Shown here piece by piece: positions 55,498-59,972 of a stretch of 59,972 nt of DNA (within the stretch, counting starts at the first letter, position 1; each line of letters begins with the position of its first letter). The notes below the pieces were generated by a model. It made no database searches, was not told the DNA's origin, and saw nothing but the letters and a program-made list of their open reading frames with translations. The translations under genes were made by a program, and so were the position numbers. The stretch is from Sva-07 sp963717385 (GTDB lineage: Bacteria; Actinomycetota; Acidimicrobiia; Acidimicrobiales; Ilumatobacteraceae), in the NCBI GenBank assembly GCA_963717385.1, contig CAVQWE010000023.1, forward strand, positions 1 through 59,972, written 5' to 3'.

Positions 55498-56721
55498 GTG
55501 TCGTCCACGTTCCGCTCGCTGAAGTACTACAACGCACGGTTGTTCTTCGCCGGGCTCGCCGTGTCGAATGTCGGCACCTGGTTGCAGATGACCGCGATGT
55601 CGCTGCTCGTCTACCGCCTCACCGGCGAAGCGACGAGCGTGGGCATCACGCTGGCGTTGCAGATGCTCCCGATGCTCCTGCTCGGGGCGTGGGCCGGGGT
55701 GATCGCCGATGGACGCGACCGTCGCACCATGGCGATCGTCACCCAGAGCGCGCTCGCCGCACAGGCCTTGATGCTGGGGGCAATCGACTTCGCCGGATGG
55801 GCCAACCTGCCCGCGGTCTACACGCTCTCGCTGGTGCTCGGCGTCGTCAACGCCTTCGACAACCCGGCCCGTCGGGGCCTGGTGACCGAACTGGTTCCCA
55901 CCATCGACATTCCCAATGCGACGTCGTTGAACACCGCGGTGATGACCGGTTCGCGCATCTTCGGCCCGGCCCTGGCAGGAGTGTTGGTCGCCTCGATCGG
56001 GACCGCCTGGTGTTTCGTCCTGAACGGGGCGACCTTCTTCGCAATCATCTTCTCGTTGGTTGCCATTCGACGCGACGAGATGTTCCCGGCGTTGCGCCGT
56101 CCGAAGGGTGGCAAGCCGATCCGCGAGGCGATTTCGTTCGTCGTCGGCCACCGCGACATGTTGATCATCTACTCGTTGCTGATCGTCGTCTCGACGGTCG
56201 CGTTCAACCACGGCACCGTGTTCCCGAAACTCGCCGACGTCCGCTGGGGCGACGACAATGCCTTCGGCTTCCTGCTCGCGGTGATGTCGGTTGGCTCGCT
56301 GACGGGTTCGTTGCTGACCGCCCGGCAACACGTGGTGACCATGCGGTGGTTCTTCGGCGCGATCGTCGTGATGGCGGTCGCCGGGATCGGACTCGCCTGG
56401 GCGCCCAACATCTGGCTCGCCTATGCGTGGTGTGTGCCGTTCGGTCTGGGGGGTGCTGCGTTCATCACGAGCGCCAATGCGATCACCCAGCAGGAGTGTC
56501 CGCCGGACATGCGCAGCCGGCTGCTGGCGTTGCAGGCGGTTGCGTTCTTGGGATCCACGCCGATCGGCGGCCCGATCACCGGACTGATCGCCGACAACAT
56601 CTCCGCCGAGTGGGCGTTGGCGTACGGCAGCGTCGTCACCTTGATCGGTGCTGGAGTGGGCGTTGTCTACTGGCGAGCGGGCAGCCGCAGCGACACTCGC
56701 GAACTGACCCCGACGGGCTGA
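55498..56721 (+). CDS. MFS transporter (EntS/DHA3-like)
   Basis: A 407-residue twelve-helix transporter. It has the DHA3/EntS-type features YNARLFFAGLAVSNVGTWLQ in helix 1 and GVIADGRDRRTMAIV as the loop 2-3 motif (normally G-x3-D-R-x-G-R-R). FDNPARRGLVTELVPTIDIP lies between helices 4 and 5 and NAITQQECPPDMRSRLLALQ between the halves. Such proteins export siderophores, macrolides or other small molecules; no substrate is assignable. The start is taken as GTG at 55498. Confidence 0.88.
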   Translation: MSSTFRSLKYYNARLFFAGLAVSNVGTWLQMTAMSLLVYRLTGEATSVGITLALQMLPMLLLGAWAGVIADGRDRRTMAIVTQSALAAQALMLGAIDFAGWANLPAVYTLSLVLGVVNAFDNPARRGLVTELVPTIDIPNATSLNTAVMTGSRIFGPALAGVLVASIGTAWCFVLNGATFFAIIFSLVAIRRDEMFPALRRPKGGKPIREAISFVVGHRDMLIIYSLLIVVSTVAFNHGTVFPKLADVRWGDDNAFGFLLAVMSVGSLTGSLLTARQHVVTMRWFFGAIVVMAVAGIGLAWAPNIWLAYAWCVPFGLGGAAFITSANAITQQECPPDMRSRLLALQAVAFLGSTPIGGPITGLIADNISAEWALAYGSVVTLIGAGVGVVYWRAGSRSDTRELTPTG

Positions 56722-56739
56722 GGCCTCGCCGTGTGCTGA

Positions 56740-57264
56740 GTGCCAGCCCACACGTTCGATGCCGACGTTGCTGCTCTCGAGAGTCGCCGGGGTGTTCACG
56801 ACCCCGATGGCAGACATGCTGAAGGGGTGGATCGTCGAGCGCGAACCCTGATCACCGCTGCTGTTGTCGGCGCGCTCGTGGCTCCTGTGGTGCTCGATCG
56901 CGACGCCTTCCCGTTGTCGACGTATCCGATGTACTCCCGTGCGCGGGGCGAAGCAGTGACGTTCGCAACGGCGCAGGCGGTCGACGCCGACGGTGCCATG
57001 TCGCCGCTGACGCTCGAGGTCATCGGTGACAGTGACGACCCGTTGATCGTGGCCGGCGAGTTGCGTGATGCGATTCGCGACGATCGCGCCGCACAGCGCT
57101 GCGAGGAAATCGCACAGCGTGCGGCGACATGGGGTGGGCTGCCGGCCGGGGCCGATGTCACGATCGAGGTGGTCACCGAACGCCACGATGTGGTCGTTCA
57201 GGTGGAGGGCGGCGACAGCCTGCTCGATCGCACCGTGCACGCGTCGTGTGAGGTGCCGTCGTGA
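56740..57264 (+). CDS. Membrane-anchored partner protein of an HTTM protein
   Basis: Up to 174 residues (145 if the GTG at 56827 is used, which places an AAGGGG directly before it and removes a non-conserved leader). One hydrophobic segment (TLITAAVVGALVAPVVLDRD) is followed by FPLSTYPMYSRARGEAVTFA. The Y-P-M-Y-S element is common in proteins next to HTTM-type membrane genes. The remainder is a soluble domain of unknown function. Its stop overlaps the GTG of the HTTM gene (GTGA), so they are translated together and probably act together. Confidence 0.7.
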   Translation: MPAHTFDADVAALESRRGVHDPDGRHAEGVDRRARTLITAAVVGALVAPVVLDRDAFPLSTYPMYSRARGEAVTFATAQAVDADGAMSPLTLEVIGDSDDPLIVAGELRDAIRDDRAAQRCEEIAQRAATWGGLPAGADVTIEVVTERHDVVVQVEGGDSLLDRTVHASCEVPS

Positions 57265-58178
57265 CCAACGTGCTCGACTCGCCGGAACGGACGCATTCAC
57301 TTCCGATCGTCGACGCGGTCGCTCCGGCGGAACGGCTGGCGATGTTTCGCATCCTCATCGGAACGTTCGCTGTCGGCTACCTGCTGGTCCGGCTCCCCGT
57401 GTTCTTGCAGCTGGGTGATCGACGCAGCGGATTCGAGGGCGTCGGGCTGGCGGCGTTGCTCGACAGGCCGGTGTCGGCTGGAGTGATCGATGCGGTCGTG
57501 GCGGTGACGTTTCTGGCCGGGATCGGATTCATCGTCGGGTGGCGGTTCCGGATCGTCGGTCCGCTGTTCGCATTCGGGTTGTTGGCGCTCGGGTCGTACC
57601 GCAGCTCCTGGGGGCAACTGTTGCACTTCGAGAACCTGATGGTGCTGTACCTGCTGATCGTTGCGCTGGCGCCGTCGGCCGACACCTGGTCGCTCGACGC
57701 CCGGCGCCGCGGCGACAACGAGCCCACGGGGGAGTCGCCGGTCTACGGATGGCCGCTTGCGCTCGCGTCGTTGGTGTTGGTGATCACCTACGTGATCGCC
57801 GGGGTCGCCAAACTGCGCTACGGCGGACTCGAGTGGGTTGTCGGCGACACCCTGCGCAATCACGTTGCCTACGCCGCTGCGCGACTCGACCTCCTCGGCG
57901 GATCCCCATCACCGTTGGCCGGGTTCGGCGTGCGCGTGGACTGGGCGTGGCCGTTCGTCGCGGCTGCCACGATCGCGATCGAACTGGCGGCGCCCGTCGC
58001 GCTCTTGGGCGGTCGCGTCCGCACCGGGTGGGTCATCGCGGCGTGGCTGATGCACGCCGGGATCCTGGCGTTCATGTTGATCGGATTCCCGATGCCGCTC
58101 TTGTTGCTTGCGTTCGCGCCGCTGTATCGGATCGAACGGCTCTGGACCGACCGGCCACCGTGGCTGCTCAGACGTTGA
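57261..58178 (+). CDS. HTTM-domain integral membrane protein (gamma-carboxylase-like)
   Basis: A 305-residue membrane protein with about six to seven helices and the HTTM pattern: ERLAMFRILIGTFAVGYLLV, LGSYRSSWGQLLHFENLMVL, VITYVIAGVAKLRYGGLEWV and FPMPLLLLAFAPLYRIERLW. HTTM domains are the membrane part of vitamin-K-dependent gamma-carboxylases; bacterial stand-alone versions have no proven reaction. The GTG at 57261 overlaps the partner gene's stop. The 3' end overlaps the convergent next gene by 11 bases. Confidence 0.82.
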   Translation: MTNVLDSPERTHSLPIVDAVAPAERLAMFRILIGTFAVGYLLVRLPVFLQLGDRRSGFEGVGLAALLDRPVSAGVIDAVVAVTFLAGIGFIVGWRFRIVGPLFAFGLLALGSYRSSWGQLLHFENLMVLYLLIVALAPSADTWSLDARRRGDNEPTGESPVYGWPLALASLVLVITYVIAGVAKLRYGGLEWVVGDTLRNHVAYAAARLDLLGGSPSPLAGFGVRVDWAWPFVAAATIAIELAAPVALLGGRVRTGWVIAAWLMHAGILAFMLIGFPMPLLLLAFAPLYRIERLWTDRPPWLLRR

Positions 58179-59925
58179 AGGGCCACGGATCAGCCGACAG
58201 GTATCGAGCGACCTCTTCTTCGACGTCTCGGCGCGACAGGATTCGCCCGGTGATCGTTCGTGCGCTGCCGAGTCCGTCGAGGATGTCGTCGATGAACGCA
58301 TCTGGCAGCTTGGGAGACCGCTCCCACGTTCGACCGAACATGCCGAGTTGCTGCTCGACGACCGTGCGCTCGACCGCCCCGCCGAGTGCCCGCCATCCCG
58401 GGAACCACGATGCGGTGTGTGGTGGGCCGAGTTCATCCAGTGCGAGGTTGATCTGGGCGCACGATGTCTCGTCGCCGAGGACGCCGTTGTCGATCGCACC
58501 GATGGTGACGCCGATGACGATCACGTCGAGCATCGAGTTCGTCGGTCCGAGCAGCAGCCGTGCGAGCTGCTCCGGGGGAGGATGCTCGAGACGAGCCTCG
58601 GGCACGAAGCCCTCTGCGAGTGCGTTGACGACGTCGGAGACTTCTTCCCAGCTGAGGCGATCTGGCTCGTTCTCGACGTCAGCATCGTTGGTGCTCCCGG
58701 GTGCTCCGATCAACGAGAGCCCAGAGGCTGAAACAACGACGAAATGCACGGCTTCGTGCGGGTCGTCAACCGAAACCACCAGGTGTGCTTGCGGCCCTTG
58801 AACTGGAGGTGTCAGTCGACCGGCGATGGAGTCTTCGAACCGCTGTACACAGCCTCGTACGTCCGACTGCAACCGGACGAGGGTGCCGGGTCGCAGCGTC
58901 CAGCCACGACGCCGCGCCGTCGGCCACGCAGGACCCGTTGTCGCGGACTCGAATCGCACCGCGGCGAACCGGTCGAGGCTACCGACGGCCACCGCCGGGG
59001 TCGGAGTGACGAACATCGGAGATCGTGGCGGACACCGCAATGCCGCGTGCTCGTCGCCCGCCGTGGCGACCACCCGACTTCGGCCACCGCGACGCAAGCC
59101 TGGTAGTGATCGGACGGTGACATCGATGGCGTCGGTGCGCTGCAGGCGTTGAAGCAGGCGCCGATGACGCAACCTGCCCGCTGCGAGTGCGAGAGCGAGA
59201 AGCAGTGGTGTCGGATATCCGCTGAGGTTCGAGAACCACTCGAACCGGTCCGTTGTCAGCCGGGCGTAGTCGGAGCCGGGGGACGGTAGGTCGATCAGTA
59301 CGTCGGACCCGTTCGGCGGCGATTGCGCCGACCACACGGGAACGATCACGATCCGTTGCGGTGACGATTCGGTGGGCGCATAGCCGATCCGAAGTCGGTC
59401 GGTGGTGCCACCCGACACCACGGTGCCCGGAAACGTCATGGCGTTCTCGAAGTCTGATCGTTCGTCGCGTGCTTGTCGGACGTCATGGGCGAGCAGCCCG
59501 ATGTGCAACACGAGCACTGCTGCGAAGACCCACCAAGCTGCCCGTACCCATCGTTGGACCGCCGGCGGCGCTGGCAACGTCGCCGGGCCCAGAGCGCTAC
59601 GGCGACGGGGTGCCTCGGCTCTCGATGCCCACTCGCAGAGAGCGAACACGATCAGATACGAGATGCTGGTGGCCGCCCGATGCACATCGGAATGGCTTGC
59701 GTCGATCAGCTCGAGCGGTATCGACACCACCGCGACTGCGGATGCGAGCGCCAGGCCCGACCACCACCCGCCGATCAACAACACGATGGCGACCAATGAG
59801 AGCGTCTCGGTTGCGGTGCTGAGACCGAGCACGATGGGCCGACGTTCGGCGCATCCGGTCGAACACCACGTGGACAACAACACTGCGCCAAGCAAGGCAG
59901 CAGCGACAACGCTGCGTCGAATCAC
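58168..59925 (-). CDS. Large hypothetical membrane protein
   Basis: A 585-residue protein I cannot assign. A first hydrophobic block (SVVAAALLGAVLLSTWCSTG) is followed by helices around residues 40-80 and 130-155. An extracytoplasmic-looking segment comes next (FENAMTFPGTVVSGG to SDYARLTTDRFEWF), then another helix (PTPLLLALALAAGRL) and a soluble C-terminal half of about 330 residues ending in a helical region (DAFIDDILDGLGSARTITGR). No catalytic motif is seen. The start is the ATG at 59925, so the gene is probably complete within the window. It converges on the HTTM gene. Confidence 0.7.
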   Translation of the reverse strand: MIRRSVVAAALLGAVLLSTWCSTGCAERRPIVLGLSTATETLSLVAIVLLIGGWWSGLALASAVAVVSIPLELIDASHSDVHRAATSISYLIVFALCEWASRAEAPRRRSALGPATLPAPPAVQRWVRAAWWVFAAVLVLHIGLLAHDVRQARDERSDFENAMTFPGTVVSGGTTDRLRIGYAPTESSPQRIVIVPVWSAQSPPNGSDVLIDLPSPGSDYARLTTDRFEWFSNLSGYPTPLLLALALAAGRLRHRRLLQRLQRTDAIDVTVRSLPGLRRGGRSRVVATAGDEHAALRCPPRSPMFVTPTPAVAVGSLDRFAAVRFESATTGPAWPTARRRGWTLRPGTLVRLQSDVRGCVQRFEDSIAGRLTPPVQGPQAHLVVSVDDPHEAVHFVVVSASGLSLIGAPGSTNDADVENEPDRLSWEEVSDVVNALAEGFVPEARLEHPPPEQLARLLLGPTNSMLDVIVIGVTIGAIDNGVLGDETSCAQINLALDELGPPHTASWFPGWRALGGAVERTVVEQQLGMFGRTWERSPKLPDAFIDDILDGLGSARTITGRILSRRDVEEEVARYLSADPWPFNV

Positions 59926-59972
59926 GGCAGTGGATCGTGATCGAGACCGTCGGGTCGTAGGTGCACCAGCTG

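Overview
The window is high-GC DNA with no rRNA, tRNA, CRISPR array, prophage or insertion sequence that I can recognise. Gene content (three F420-type LLM-class oxidoreductases, actinobacterial-style GlgC/GlgA, a PaaX-family regulator, a SARP/BTAD regulator, a DosR-like operator pair, many GTG starts and several probable leaderless starts) points to an actinobacterium, most likely of the Acidimicrobiia/Ilumatobacter type. That placement is inference from gene families, not from a marker tree. Genes are packed tightly, and no gene-free stretch exceeds about 300 bases.

Layout. 0.2-5.2 kb: a large MalT-like LuxR regulator, then a TMEM175-like K+ channel and an SLC13/RCK_C permease, each preceded by a copy of the same double-hairpin leader. 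5.4-10.2 kb: an unknown protein divergent from a SARP/BTAD regulator, then a patatin-like lipase. 10.2-11.8 kb: a divergent CinA-like protein and Na+/Ca2+ exchanger pair. 11.8-17.9 kb: two paralogous WD40 lipoproteins and, behind the first, a thioredoxin-fold protein whose active-site Cys codon is TGA followed by a good bacterial SECIS-like hairpin, so probably a selenoprotein. 17.9-21.5 kb: a nitrosative-stress/denitrification cluster (cupredoxin-NirK fusion, Rrf2 regulator, YwiC-like protein, Ric) with two DosR/DevR-like palindromes at promoter distance. 21.5-31.8 kb: LLM oxidoreductase, lipase, ppc, glgA, glgC, a second LLM oxidoreductase, TetR and a histone-deacetylase-like hydrolase. 31.9-40.2 kb: eight minus-strand genes joined by start/stop overlaps, combining two Gfo/Idh/MocA dehydrogenases, an alpha/beta hydrolase, a peptidase-E-like/CysS-tail fusion and an osmoprotectant-type ABC transporter. 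40.3-43.1 kb: a Zn/Mn ABC transporter. 43.1-49.3 kb: LLM oxidoreductase, DUF4282 protein, PAC2 protein, aminoglycoside-phosphotransferase-like kinase, thioredoxin-TPR co-chaperone, and a PaaX regulator divergent from a fatty-acid desaturase. 49.4-55.3 kb: a conserved housekeeping block (comEA, comEC, holA, rpsT, lepA). 55.5-60 kb: MFS exporter, an HTTM membrane protein with its partner, and a large unknown membrane protein.

Sequence quality matters here. At least 17 single-base indels break otherwise intact family-conserved genes. Most sit in or near short homopolymers, and about 14 lie between 31 and 45.4 kb. Reading frame resumes with full conservation on the other side each time, so I read them mainly as assembly errors rather than gene decay. 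Genes affected are given their full extent and the break position is stated. The TGA in the selenoprotein candidate is different: it is a substitution-type, in-frame codon in a region without indels, exactly at the catalytic Cys.
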